64,000 bases of DNA from JAJDOD01 sp050299835 (GCA_050299835.1 JBNKWP010000005.1:62001-126000), one strand, 5' to 3'; positions 1 through 9,458 are shown, counted from the first letter of the stretch. Program-made: numbers and translations. The notes: generated by a model not told the origin, from the letters alone.

Positions 1-1397
1 TCGATCTTCCGGGCGCGCTCGGCCTCCGCTGCCGCCTCCGCTGCGGCTTCCGCACGGGCCTTGCCTTCGCTCCGGATGCGGTCCTGCTTTTCCGCCGCCC
101 GGTGAATCCAGCTCTCTGTCCGAGGACGCTTTGTCGGTGCGACCTCCGTAACCGGCGGCGTATCCTCCGTCGGGTCGCTAAACTCCTCAACGATAGCGCG
201 ACTTCGGCCAGCCGGTATCAGATAGCCCTCGTCTTCGGGGGCCACTTCAGGCTCGATCAGGCCGCTGCGGTTGAACTCATCCACCCATTCGGGCCGCGAG
301 CTCTCAGGCTTTGGCGGCGCCGCCTCCACCTCCGGCAGGTCGGGCATCTGGCTCGTCCGCCGCACTTCGGTGTTGGTCTCCTCGACCAGCCGCGACAGCG
401 ACAGTTCCAGGTCCATCTCGACTTCGCTGGACCGCGCTTTCGACTTGGGCTTCTGTATGATCCCCTCGCCAGACGAGGTAATCATGCTCCGCCACTTGGC
501 CGCGGTCTGCAACCGGTCGCCGGGATGAAGCTGCATCGCCAGGTCGATGGCCTGCAGGAACGCCTTGTCATAGCCCTCGATCGATCCGGCCAGCGGCACG
601 CAGGGGTCGGGATGGTTGGCCGCGACCTCCATCATCCGAACCTGCGGGTTCGGCGGAGCACGGCCGGCAATCACATGATAGAACGTCGCCGCCAGCGCAT
701 AGAGGTCGCTGCACGGCGCCTGCTCGCTGCCAGCCACATAGAATTCCTGCGGCGAATACCCTTCCTTCACCACCATGAAGGACGACACCGCCCGCGTGTG
801 CCGCGTGGCATCCAGCCGCGCCGCCCCAAAATCGATCAGAACCGGCGTCCCGTCTTTTTCGATCAGGATGTTGTCGGGCGAGATATCACGATGAAGCAGA
901 CCGATCTTGTGAACCACTTCGATCGCATCGAGCAGTTGCAGCAAAATGTCCTTCACCCGCCGAGGCGTCAGCGCCCGGCGGTTCTTGTCCAGCACATCGA
1001 ACAGGTCCTGCCCATCGATCAGGTCCAGAACCATATAGGCGGTGCCGTTTTCCTCGAAGATGCGGTGAACCGCGACGATGTTGGGATGGCGCAGCTTGGC
1101 AAGGCTCCGCGCCTCCCGCATGAACATCTTGACCACTGACCGGATCGGCTTGACGTCGATGCTCTTGCGCGAAAACACGCCTTTGCCCTCGCGCACGCAA
1201 AAATCGTCCGGAAAGCACTCCTTGATGACAACCGTGCGGCCCAGCACGTTGTCCTTCGCCTTGTAGGTAATGCCGAAGCCCCCGGCACCCAGGTGCTCGG
1301 TGATGGTAAACTGATCGTCGGACAAGGTTGTACCAACGGGCAGAGCTTGCTCCGCCAGTTGGGACTGGATGCCGTCATCTATTTCAGTCACCGGCAC
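1..1397 (-). CDS. Serine/threonine protein kinase (partial, C-terminus beyond window)
   Basis: Reading the minus strand gives a eukaryotic-type kinase domain in order: Gly-rich loop GAGGFGITY, catalytic Lys in VVIKE, catalytic loop HRDISPDN, DFG motif as DFGAAR, then YSPQEFY in the activation/APE region. It should phosphorylate Ser/Thr of unknown protein substrates. After the kinase domain comes a low-complexity Glu/Pro/Ala-rich tail that runs off the window edge. No ATG lies in frame upstream of the Gly-rich loop. The GTG at 1395-1397 with an upstream GAGGG is my choice; a TTG at 1512-1514 is possible, since the frame stays open to about 1580. The fold is certain, the start is not. Confidence 0.85.
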   Translation of the reverse strand, partial: MPVTEIDDGIQSQLAEQALPVGTTLSDDQFTITEHLGAGGFGITYKAKDNVLGRTVVIKECFPDDFCVREGKGVFSRKSIDVKPIRSVVKMFMREARSLAKLRHPNIVAVHRIFEENGTAYMVLDLIDGQDLFDVLDKNRRALTPRRVKDILLQLLDAIEVVHKIGLLHRDISPDNILIEKDGTPVLIDFGAARLDATRHTRAVSSFMVVKEGYSPQEFYVAGSEQAPCSDLYALAATFYHVIAGRAPPNPQVRMMEVAANHPDPCVPLAGSIEGYDKAFLQAIDLAMQLHPGDRLQTAAKWRSMITSSGEGIIQKPKSKARSSEVEMDLELSLSRLVEETNTEVRRTSQMPDLPEVEAAPPKPESSRPEWVDEFNRSGLIEPEVAPEDEGYLIPAGRSRAIVEEFSDPTEDTPPVTEVAPTKRPRTESWIHRAAEKQDRIRSEGKARAEAAAEAAAEAERARKI

Positions 1398-1805
1398 AGC
1401 CTGAACGCCCTCAATGACTTCTTCATTCTTTTCCGTGTTGCGCTCAATTGTGTTCGAATTGAGATAGCACTGCGGCAAACCTGCGGCGGTAAGCAGATAA
1501 TGCCCATATTCCAATACGTTCCGATCCGCCCACCCACAGAATCCGCCGCTTCGATGATGTATCAAGCGTTACTGATATGACACAGGCCCACCGCTGGCGG
1601 GCATGTTCACCACCGCTTATGTCCTGCCTTTCACCGGATGACCCACCTGAGCCGTCAGGTGACAGCCGACTGATCGCACACGACCTTCCCTTTCCGGCGA
1701 TCTCCGGATAAAAGCCCGTCTTCCATCAGCAAATGCGGCTCAGCCCGCCGGTTTTCATGACATTTCAAAAGATACGACGCGCCGGGATCGCTGCCCGGAA
1801 GGAGC
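1398..1805. other. Intergenic region between divergent kinase and RNA methyltransferase genes
   Basis: This 408-base gap should hold the divergent promoters of the kinase and methyltransferase genes. The kinase frame remains open as far as about 1580 without an ATG, so part of it may be coding if a TTG start is used. No convincing promoter hexamer pair, repeat or RNA gene was found. A GGAAGGAG ribosome site directly precedes the ATG at 1806. Confidence 0.5.
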
Positions 1806-2642
1806 ATGTCTGCGCATGATCCGAAACACCGCAGCGCGGCGGAAGCGAATTCCGCCCTCGACGAGGCTCTGGCTCTCCAGAAAGACCGAAACCGCCGCGA
1901 CCGCTCCGGCCTTTTCTATATCGAGGGTGTCAGGAACTTCATCCAGGCCGTTGATCACGGCTTCGAAATCTCGCGTATCATCGCCAGCGACAAACTCCTG
2001 ATTAACCCGGTCGCCCGAAAACTTGTCCGCCGGTGCCGCAGGTCAGCCGTCCCGGTGGTCAGCGCCACACCGGAACAGTTCCGACATATCTCAACGGCCA
2101 AACGAGCCTCCGGCATCGCTGCCGTGGTCCGGCAAAGGTGGCGCGGCCTCGAAGCCGTTGCCTCCACACCGGGTCTTTGCTGGTGTCTGCTCCAGACCGT
2201 TCAATCGCCCGGAAACCTCGGCACCCTGATCCGCACCTCGAATGCCGTGGGCGGTGCGGGCTTCATTTTCACCGGCCCTGCCATCGATCCCTATCACCCC
2301 GCCGTCATCCGGTCGGCCATGGGCGCGATCTTCGCACAGCACTTCGTCCGAACCGATTGGCGGACTTTGCGGGACTGGGTGGCCGAACAAAGCGAACGCC
2401 CCATCATCGGAGCAACGCCGGACGGAACGGTAAACCTGCACGATGTCGGCCGGACGGTCCGCACACCGCTCCTTGTGCTCGGCGAGGAACGCAAGGGCCT
2501 CACGGCTCAACAGGAAGACCTCTGCACCACCCGTGTCCGCATCCCGATGCGCCCCGGCACCGATTCACTGAACCTCGGCGTCGCCGGCAGCCTGCTGATG
2601 TACGAATTGCTCCGCACAGGCGCACCCACCGGGATAGCCTGA
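1806..2642 (+). CDS. TrmH/SpoU-family RNA 2'-O-methyltransferase
   Basis: A SPOUT-class SAM-dependent methyltransferase that methylates ribose 2'-OH in tRNA or rRNA. All three SpoU motifs are visible: motif 1 NLGTLIRTSNAVGG (about residues 137-150), motif 2 LLVLGEERKGL, and motif 3 RIPMRPGTDSLNLGVAGSLLMYEL near the C-terminus. The N-terminal part (FYIEGVRNF) resembles the substrate-binding domain of TrmH/RlmB relatives. The 278-aa length is normal. A GGAAGGAG site precedes ATG 1806. The target nucleotide cannot be told from sequence. The gene lies 60 bases upstream of ettA, so the two may be co-transcribed translation-related genes. Confidence 0.9.
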   Translation: MSAHDPKHRSAAEANSALDEALALQKDRNRRDRSGLFYIEGVRNFIQAVDHGFEISRIIASDKLLINPVARKLVRRCRRSAVPVVSATPEQFRHISTAKRASGIAAVVRQRWRGLEAVASTPGLCWCLLQTVQSPGNLGTLIRTSNAVGGAGFIFTGPAIDPYHPAVIRSAMGAIFAQHFVRTDWRTLRDWVAEQSERPIIGATPDGTVNLHDVGRTVRTPLLVLGEERKGLTAQQEDLCTTRVRIPMRPGTDSLNLGVAGSLLMYELLRTGAPTGIA

Positions 2643-2702
2643 TTGCCCTTGCCGATGCCTTTGGCTACGAGGGAGCCAATCACCGGCGCGGGAGAGAATG
2701 AC

Positions 2703-4358
<1,656 letters not shown>

Positions 4359-4376
4359 GCCGGGCTTCAGCCCGGC
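4359..4376 (+). terminator. Hairpin after ettA
   Basis: A perfect 7-bp stem GCCGGGC-TTCA-GCCCGGC begins one base after the ettA stop codon. It is followed by ACTTTCCC rather than a long T-run, so it is a weak intrinsic terminator or an mRNA 3'-end stabiliser. Confidence 0.5.
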
Positions 4377-4406
4377 ACTTTCCCGGTTCGACGCGTGCGC
4401 GAAAGC

Positions 4407-4429
4407 GGTTTTGCACAGCAAAACTGCGT
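4407..4429. repeat. Palindrome at the edge of the low-GC islet
   Basis: GCGGTTTTGC-aca-GCAAAACTGC forms a 10-bp stem with a 3-base loop. It lies between the ettA terminator and the AT-richer toxin-antitoxin pair. No T-run follows. It may be a dispersed palindromic element marking the insertion boundary. Confidence 0.4.
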
Positions 4430-4583
4430 GCGGCACCCGGTTGAGGTGTTATGGTGCGCTGTGGCCGATCCCGACTTTGCATCAAAGTTTACTCTATAGT
4501 CGAGCAATAGAATGCCACATAGCTTCGCTGATTTATGCTGATGGTCTTGTTTTGGCCATCAAAACCTAGGCAAGGTCTATGTC

Positions 4584-5258
4584 GTGAGCATGCATCCAAC
4601 AGAATTTTGGCGTGAGCGCTTGGAAGTTCCGACATATAAGGTCGGAGAAGCGGCAAGGTATGCTCGCGTTTCACCGCAGACCGTCTCTTCGTGGGAAAAG
4701 ACATACGATCAGAAATTGCCCGTGGTTTCATCAAGAGCCAGCGGAAATGGCCTAACGTTTCTACAGCTAATCGAAGTTGCGGTAGTTGCGAAGTTAAGAA
4801 AGCATGGCGTCAAGCTTTCTGCCATACGGGAAGCCAGAAAGTATTTCTCCAAACGTCTTGCGTCCAATTATCCTTTCGCAACGGAGCGATTTCAATCCGA
4901 TGGCGTAGATATTCTCTTGGACGCTGATGGCATGAGCACAATTCATCCGCATCAGTTGATCGTTGCCAACGAAAACGGCCAATACATCTGGCGGGAATTT
5001 ATACAAGACCGCCTTGTGGAGTTCAATTACGGTGACGACGGAAGTGTTATTCAGTGGAAATTGAACGGACTTGACAGTTCGGTAGTAATTGATCCTAGAA
5101 TTTGCTTTGGTTCGCCAAACGTAAGTGGAATATTGACTCGCGCCATTTTGGAGCAACATAGGCTCGGGGTCGCAGTAAATGACATTTCTGAGGACTATGG
5201 GATCACGCGAGAACTGATTGCCGACGCGTTGAAGTTCGAAGGAATTATGGAAATCTAA
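4584..5258 (+). CDS. HTH/DUF433-domain protein, probable antitoxin
   Basis: The N-terminus (residues about 14-70, YKVGEAARYARVSPQTVSSWEK) is a MerR/excisionase-like helix-turn-helix. The C-terminal segment (about 168-222, VVIDPRICFGSPNVSGILTRAILEQH... DISEDYGIT) matches the DUF433 antitoxin fold, whose usual partner is a PIN-like toxin, and exactly such a gene begins 3 bases downstream. Inferred role: bind and neutralise the toxin and autoregulate the operon. Start: GTG 4584 has AAGG at good distance; ATG 4590 is the alternative. Base composition is about 48% GC by hand count of 4801-4860, far below neighbours, which suggests acquisition by transfer. Confidence 0.75.
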   Translation: MSMHPTEFWRERLEVPTYKVGEAARYARVSPQTVSSWEKTYDQKLPVVSSRASGNGLTFLQLIEVAVVAKLRKHGVKLSAIREARKYFSKRLASNYPFATERFQSDGVDILLDADGMSTIHPHQLIVANENGQYIWREFIQDRLVEFNYGDDGSVIQWKLNGLDSSVVIDPRICFGSPNVSGILTRAILEQHRLGVAVNDISEDYGITRELIADALKFEGIMEI

Positions 5259-5261
5259 GCT

Positions 5262-5660
5262 TTGGCCAAAACAGTTTTCTACTTTGACAAGAACATAGGC
5301 TCACGCCTTCCAAAGACACTGAGCGCGATGGACCCACCATTCTCTGTCCGGTGGCATAGCGGAGAAAAATTTGCTCCCGACATGCCGGACGATGAGTGGC
5401 TAGAGATAACGGGGCGCAAGGGATGGGTGGTTCTAACGCAAGACTGGAAATTTCACATTCGCGACACTGAGCTAGAAGCAATTAAGCAGCATGGAGTTCG
5501 ATGCATCTATTTGCCTGGTGCAAATGAACACAGATGGACAACATACGTCCGGCTGATCCGATCACACTTGAGACTGATTGACGTTGCCAACAGCCACTCG
5601 GCGCCGTTCATATTCGATCTGAAAAAGAATGGTCAGCTGAAACAAATCGACATTGCGTGA
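5262..5660 (+). CDS. PIN-like domain protein, probable toxin RNase
   Basis: A 132-aa protein of the PIN-like (VapC-related) type. The N-terminal strand with Asp (VFYFDKNIG), an acidic mid segment (MPDDEWLE) and WVVLTQDWKF with Asp near residue 64 fit the acidic metal site of PIN nucleases. It is expected to cleave RNA when free of its antitoxin. It starts with TTG 5262, three bases after the HTH/DUF433 gene, so the pair is translationally coupled. Low GC matches its partner and not the flanking genes. The family assignment is by recognition of motifs and operon context; activity is inferred. Confidence 0.7.
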   Translation: MAKTVFYFDKNIGSRLPKTLSAMDPPFSVRWHSGEKFAPDMPDDEWLEITGRKGWVVLTQDWKFHIRDTELEAIKQHGVRCIYLPGANEHRWTTYVRLIRSHLRLIDVANSHSAPFIFDLKKNGQLKQIDIA

Positions 5661-5684
5661 AAACAACAGACTAGCAAGCAGCCA

Positions 5685-5757
5685 GCGTAAGGTGCGCATC
5701 CTGCGCACCAATCGACCGAACCGCTCGCACAACGGTGCGCAAAATGCGCACCCTACG
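5685..5757. repeat. REP-like pair of inverted palindromes
   Basis: Two palindromes lie head to head: GGTGCGCATCCTGCGCACC at 5691-5709 and GGTGCGCAAAATGCGCACC at 5734-5752. The outer flanks are also inverted (gcgta on the left, tacgc on the right), so the second copy is the reverse complement of the first with two or three changes. This is the layout of paired REP (BIME-like) elements. It sits directly after the toxin gene, at the right edge of the low-GC islet. Confidence 0.7.
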
Positions 5758-5766
5758 CCGCCCGCG

Positions 5767-5967
5767 TCACTCTTTTCTGAGTTTCTTGATCACGACGTCG
5801 CCGCAGATAATTCCCCCACAGACGACAAGTCCGGCGACCCACTCACCAAGTGAGTCCATCTGAAGGTTTCCATACAATGCACCGAATACAATGAAAACTA
5901 TGATCACAACGAGGCGCTGGGGCAGATTCCCGAGGATCTCACGCTTTTCTTCGTCAGTGAACTTCAT
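5767..5967 (-). CDS. Small hypothetical membrane protein
   Basis: A 66-aa product starting MKFTDEEKREILGNLPQR, followed by two hydrophobic helices (about residues 18-35 and 42-57) and a basic end KKLRKE. The topology suggests a two-pass inner-membrane protein. ATG 5965-5967 has GAAGGG just upstream; a GTG at 5986-5988 would add seven residues. No family was recognised. It is moderately AT-rich and may belong to the same acquired segment as the toxin-antitoxin pair. Confidence 0.5.
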   Translation of the reverse strand: MKFTDEEKREILGNLPQRLVVIIVFIVFGALYGNLQMDSLGEWVAGLVVCGGIICGDVVIKKLRKE

Positions 5968-6023
5968 GCGCCCTTCACCGTTCTGCACTCCACATCTTCG
6001 CCGAGTGGCTTAAACCGCCCCCC

Positions 6024-6266
6024 TCACCCCACAATCACCAACGCCAACCAAGGCGCCAGATTGAACAAACAAATCCCGATCTTGTACCGGCTGAGGTAAT
6101 CCATGAACAACCTCGGCCACGCCTCCTCCGGCACGCCGGTGATCCGCGCCTCCACCTTCACGGTAAAGTCCCGCGCGAAGATGATGAACGCCGCCGCGAA
6201 TGTATAGATGGCGGTGTTGATCACCAGCATCCAGCCAAACAGGCTCGTGAGTGTCTCGATATCCAT
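6024..6266 (-). CDS. DUF6868-like small membrane protein
   Basis: An 80-aa protein with a first hydrophobic helix (about 8-30), a central amphipathic stretch (VKVEARITGVPEEAWPRLFMDYLSRYKIG) and a second hydrophobic helix at the C-terminus (ICLFNLAPWLALVIVG). The pattern FGW..VIN...F...ARITGV.EEA...F..YL..YKI...FNL.P.LAL resembles the DUF6868 family of unknown function. GGAGGG lies a few bases upstream of the ATG. It is probably monocistronic. Confidence 0.65.
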   Translation of the reverse strand: MDIETLTSLFGWMLVINTAIYTFAAAFIIFARDFTVKVEARITGVPEEAWPRLFMDYLSRYKIGICLFNLAPWLALVIVG

Positions 6267-6402
6267 GTGCCGACCCTCCTGTGTCGCCTCTCCGATATAT
6301 AATCATCGGCAGCGCGGCTTTCACCCAACCCCCGAATTTCCTTGCCAAACGCCCGCCGACCTGTCACACGCCCCCTTGCGAACGTTATTCTCTATCGACC
6401 CA

Positions 6403-6416
6403 CTGTCTCCCCTAAC
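6403..6416 (+). promoter_or_regulatory. Conserved 5' leader box of the first csp gene
   Basis: CTGTCTCCCCTAAC lies 95 bases before the csp start codon. The same box, CTGTCTCCCTAAC, lies 91 bases before the second csp gene (7456-7468). Both are preceded by CGACC and followed by CGGC...CAG. Conservation outside the coding region suggests a shared promoter start-site or 5'UTR control element. Confidence 0.5.
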
Positions 6417-6497
6417 ACGGCTTTCAGTCTTTCGATCAAGACCGACCAAGCCGGGCTGCCGCATGTCGTGGGCAGCAATTCATCTAGGAGACATCAC

Positions 6498-6704
6498 ATG
6501 GCCAATGGCACAGTGAAGTGGTTCAACACCCAAAAAGGCTTCGGCTTCATCGCCCCGGAATCCGGCGGCAAGGACGTTTTCGTCCATATTTCCGCGCTTG
6601 AGCGTTCGGGCCTCACCAGCCTCGCCGACGACCAGAAAGTGACCTACGACGTTCAGTCCGGTCGCGACGGTCGCGAGTCGGCAGAGAACCTGGCGCTGGC
6701 GTAA
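6498..6704 (+). CDS. Cold-shock domain protein (CspA family)
   Basis: A 68-aa single OB-fold cold-shock protein that binds single-stranded RNA/DNA and melts mRNA structure. RNP1 KGFGFI (about residues 13-18) and RNP2 VFVHIS (26-31) are intact, with WFN and the C-terminal E-N-L-A typical of alphaproteobacterial Csp. TAGGAG precedes ATG 6498; the longer upstream reading frame is not needed. It is paralogous to the gene at 7547 (about 80% identical by eye) and shares a leader box with it. An intrinsic terminator follows. Confidence 0.95.
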   Translation: MANGTVKWFNTQKGFGFIAPESGGKDVFVHISALERSGLTSLADDQKVTYDVQSGRDGRESAENLALA

Positions 6705-6729
6705 GCCACACCCGGATCGAACAGCGAAA

Positions 6730-6757
6730 GGCGTGCGGGGACCCGCGCGCCTTTTTT
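6730..6757 (+). terminator. Intrinsic terminator of the first csp gene
   Basis: GGCGTGCGGG pairs with CCCGCGCGCC (one G-U pair) and is followed by six T. The hairpin starts about 25 bases after the csp stop and abuts the 3' end of the convergent DUF2938 gene. On the minus strand a TTTCG follows, so it may act in both directions. Confidence 0.85.
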
Positions 6758-7218
6758 CATAGCATTGCGCCCAGCCACATGCCCGCGGCGAACATCGTAT
6801 GCGCGATCAGCCCCATAAGGCGGGTTTTCCAGGGGTTCGGTGTCTTCGACGCCGCCCAGCCCAGCCCCATCCCCGGCTGCAGCAAAAACCAGCCCGCCGC
6901 GATGGTCAGGACCGAGAACACCCAGAGCGGCAGGAACGTGGTTGCCGCCAGCCAATCCCGCCCCGCCAGCAGGACGAAGACCACGCCATAAAGCACACCG
7001 ACCCCGTAATGCAGCGCCCAGCCCAGGCTCAGTTCGCGCTCCACCGGTTCCGCCGCGCCGATATCGTCATGGAAGACGCGGCCGCGAAACACATGCCCCA
7101 GCCAGCGCCCCGGCATCGCCCAGTTGGGCTTCCGCTGTCCCGCGAGCGACAGCAGCCAGGCCCAGAGATCCATCGCCAGCGTTCCCGCCAGCCCCATCAC
7201 CACGCCTGTCCAGATCAT
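6757..7218 (-). CDS. DUF2938 family membrane protein
   Basis: A 153-aa integral membrane protein with four to five hydrophobic helices: MIWTGVVMGLAGTLAMDLWAWLLSL, LHYGVGVLYGVVFVLLAG, FLPLWVFSVLTIAAGWFLLQP and a last one at the C-terminus. The pattern (NWAMPGRWLGH near residue 36, GWALHYGVG in the middle, MGLGWAASKTPNP late) is that of DUF2938, whose function is unknown. ATG 7216-7218 has GGGAGG seven bases upstream. It is convergent with the first csp gene. Confidence 0.85.
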   Translation of the reverse strand: MIWTGVVMGLAGTLAMDLWAWLLSLAGQRKPNWAMPGRWLGHVFRGRVFHDDIGAAEPVERELSLGWALHYGVGVLYGVVFVLLAGRDWLAATTFLPLWVFSVLTIAAGWFLLQPGMGLGWAASKTPNPWKTRLMGLIAHTMFAAGMWLGAML

Positions 7219-7546
7219 GCCCGCGCCTCCCGATACGCGCCGACATATGCGTTTGCCACGCGCAAGGCGCAAGTTCTCGTTAACCCGGGCGCACGCCCGC
7301 TGGTACAAAACGGTATCCGGCCCCTCCAGAAGACGTACAAAACGGTCAGAAATCCACCGCGCGCAGGACGGCTAATGAATGGTAACCGTTACGTTCTTTT
7401 CTTGCGTAGAAATTCGAAATTTCGTAAATACGCAGCGCTACCTTCTGCCTCGACCCTGTCTCCCTAACCGGCCTCAGATCGATACGAACGCTCTGGCCAC
7501 CCCGTTGCAATATCGCGAACGGATTGATTTAATTGGGAGAATCTCC
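7219..7546. other. Intergenic region between the DUF2938 gene and the second csp gene
   Basis: This gap holds the divergent promoters of the two genes and the leader of the second csp gene. The part from about 7370 to 7440 is AT-rich (GTTACGTTCTTTTCTTGCG... AAATTTCG), which fits a promoter zone. The conserved leader box lies at 7456-7468. No other gene is supported. Confidence 0.5.
7456..7468 (+). promoter_or_regulatory. Conserved 5' leader box of the second csp gene
   Basis: CTGTCTCCCTAAC, 91 bases before ATG 7547, matches the box in front of the first csp gene with one base less. The shared flanks CGACC and CGGC are also present. Confidence 0.5.
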
Positions 7547-7753
7547 ATGCCCAACGGCACCGTCAAGTGGTTCAACACCACCAAAGGCTATGGCTTTATT
7601 GCACCGGATGAAGGTGGCAAGGACGTTTTCGTTCATATTTCCGCCGTCGAACGCTCCGGCCTGACCGGCCTCGCCGACAACCAGAAAGTCACCTACGACC
7701 TGCAAGCCGGACGTGACGGTCGCGAGAGTGCGGAAAACATTTCCTTGGTTTGA
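7547..7753 (+). CDS. Cold-shock domain protein (CspA family), second copy
   Basis: A 68-aa cold-shock protein with RNP1 KGYGFI and RNP2 VFVHIS, nearly the same as the copy at 6498 (for example FNTTKGYGF against FNTQKGFGF). It acts as an RNA chaperone in the cytoplasm. GGGAGA precedes ATG 7547. The DUF2938 gene lies between the two paralogues, so they are not in one transcript. Both carry the conserved leader box, which suggests common control. Confidence 0.95.
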   Translation: MPNGTVKWFNTTKGYGFIAPDEGGKDVFVHISAVERSGLTGLADNQKVTYDLQAGRDGRESAENISLV

Positions 7754-7763
7754 TATCAATGTC

Positions 7764-7787
7764 TTGCGCCCGGATTAGCGGGCGCAA
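7764..7787 (+). terminator. Hairpin after the second csp gene
   Basis: TTGCGCCCG-gattag-CGGGCGCAA is a perfect 9-bp stem starting 11 bases after the stop codon. No T-run follows, so termination efficiency is uncertain; 3'-end protection is another possibility. Confidence 0.55.
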
Positions 7788-7844
7788 CGCACCGCCCCGG
7801 CGAACCGGGATTGCACGCCCCCGCCACCCGGCGCAAGAAGTGGC

Positions 7845-8756
7845 ATGGCCGAACCCCACCCACCCCTGAAACCTGTCCGAACCCAGCGCCCCCTGCGCGC
7901 GGTCCTTTGGATGGTTCTGACCGGGCTCCTCTTTGTCGGGGTCACTGCGGCGGTCAAACACGGCGGACAAAACCTCCCCGCCCCCGAAAGCGCCTTTCTC
8001 AGATACCTGCTCGGCATCATCTTCCTGCTGCCGATGCTGAAGGCCCTGCGCCGGGCGCAGCTGACGGCGCGCCAGAAAAAACTGTTCTGGATCAGGGGCT
8101 TTGCTCACAGCCTGGGCGTCATGCTGTGGTTCCACGCGATGACACGGATCACCATCGCCGAGGTCACCGCCATGAACTACATGGCCCCCATCTACATCAC
8201 CATCGGCGCCGCCCTGTTCCTCGGAGAGAGGCTCGCCAGCCGTCGCCTTCTGGCCATTGCGGCGGGGTTCGTCGGTGCCCTTATCATTCTGCGCCCGGGC
8301 TTTCGCGAATTGTCCGATGGTCATTTTGCCATGATCGGCGCCGCAATCGTCTTTTCTGTCAGCTACTTGACGGCAAAACGCATGACCGATGAGGTGTCGC
8401 CCACGGTCGTGGTCGCCATGCTGTCGATCACCGTCACGATCTGCCTCTTCCCCTTTGCCGCAGCCGTCTGGCAGACACCGACCCCAATCCAGATCTTCTG
8501 GATGTTCGTCGTTGCCTCCCTTGCCACGGCGGGCCATTTCACCATGACACTCGCCTTCGCCGATGCACCCGTCTCGGTCACCCAGCCGGTCGTCTTCCTG
8601 CAACTCGTGTGGTCGGTCGCAACCGGCGCGATCTTCTTTTCCGAACCGGCGGATGGCTGGGTCATTCTCGGCGGCGCGGTGATCGTCGGCGCCACCACCT
8701 TCATCGCCATCCGGGAAGCGATGCTTCGCCACAGCCACAAGGAGCCCGTCGCATGA
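7845..8756 (+). CDS. EamA/DMT-superfamily transporter
   Basis: A 303-aa protein with about ten hydrophobic helices in two EamA repeats, typical of the drug/metabolite transporter superfamily of inner-membrane exporters. Family-like patterns include FLRYLLGIIFLLP in the first repeat, AMTRITIAEVTAMNYMAPIYITIGAALFLGERL, and PVSVTQPVVFLQLVWSVATGAIFFSEP in the second. The substrate cannot be predicted. Its TGA overlaps the ATG of the following GST gene (ATGA), so the two are translationally coupled. Confidence 0.9.
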   Translation: MAEPHPPLKPVRTQRPLRAVLWMVLTGLLFVGVTAAVKHGGQNLPAPESAFLRYLLGIIFLLPMLKALRRAQLTARQKKLFWIRGFAHSLGVMLWFHAMTRITIAEVTAMNYMAPIYITIGAALFLGERLASRRLLAIAAGFVGALIILRPGFRELSDGHFAMIGAAIVFSVSYLTAKRMTDEVSPTVVVAMLSITVTICLFPFAAAVWQTPTPIQIFWMFVVASLATAGHFTMTLAFADAPVSVTQPVVFLQLVWSVATGAIFFSEPADGWVILGGAVIVGATTFIAIREAMLRHSHKEPVA

Positions 8757-9376
8757 TCGATCTCTACACCTGGACCACGCCCAATGGCCGCAAGGTCTCT
8801 ATCGCGCTGGAAGAAATGGGCCTCCCCTACAAGGCCCACGCCATTGATATCGGCAAGAACGAACAGTTCGCGCCGGACTTCCTCGCCATCTCTCCCAACA
8901 ACAAAATCCCCGCGATCCGCGAGAGGGAGACCGGTTTTCACCTGATGGAATCGGGTGCCATCCTGCTCTGGCTTGCCGAAAAGACCGGGCAATTCCTGCC
9001 CGAAGGCTCGAAATGGGAAGCGATGGAATGGCTGATGTGGCAGATGGGCGGGTTCGGCCCGATGCTGGGACAAGCGCACCACTTCCTGCGTTTCAAGGCC
9101 GGAACCTGCGCTTATGCCGAGGAACGCTATGGCGCGGAGGCAAAGCGTCTTTACGGTGTTCTCGACAGGCGTCTTGAAGGGCGGGATTTCATCGCGGGCG
9201 ACTATTCCATCGTCGATATGGCCACGTGGCCATGGGCCAGCCGCTTCGAATGGCAGCAGATCGACCTGAGCGAATTTCCCAACGTGCGTGACTGGTATAT
9301 GCGGATCGCGGAACGTCCGGCCGTGCAGAAAGGCTATGACGTGCCCAAGGTCACCACCCCGATCCCGATGCCTTAG
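8753..9376 (+). CDS. Glutathione S-transferase (YghU/YfcG-like)
   Basis: A 207-aa protein with an N-terminal thioredoxin-fold domain (Y-T-W-T-T-P-N-G-R-K at 5-14, NNKIPAIRE with the cis-Pro, ESGAILLWLAE) and an all-helical C-terminal domain (MEWLMWQMGGFGPMLGQAHHF, FIAGDYSIVDMATWPW with the conserved Asp). The TPNG.K motif is that of the Nu-class YghU/YfcG group, which binds glutathione or its disulfide. The start ATG 8753 overlaps the EamA stop. Coupling to an exporter suggests shared handling of a toxic or oxidised compound; this is inference. Confidence 0.9.
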   Translation: MIDLYTWTTPNGRKVSIALEEMGLPYKAHAIDIGKNEQFAPDFLAISPNNKIPAIRERETGFHLMESGAILLWLAEKTGQFLPEGSKWEAMEWLMWQMGGFGPMLGQAHHFLRFKAGTCAYAEERYGAEAKRLYGVLDRRLEGRDFIAGDYSIVDMATWPWASRFEWQQIDLSEFPNVRDWYMRIAERPAVQKGYDVPKVTTPIPMP

Positions 9377-9458
9377 CGCCAGCGATTTTTTAAGTTTTCG
9401 CCGCTTTTTTGCCCGGTTTATCGGAAACATTGGCGTGAGATCTTGGAGATAGTCCGTC

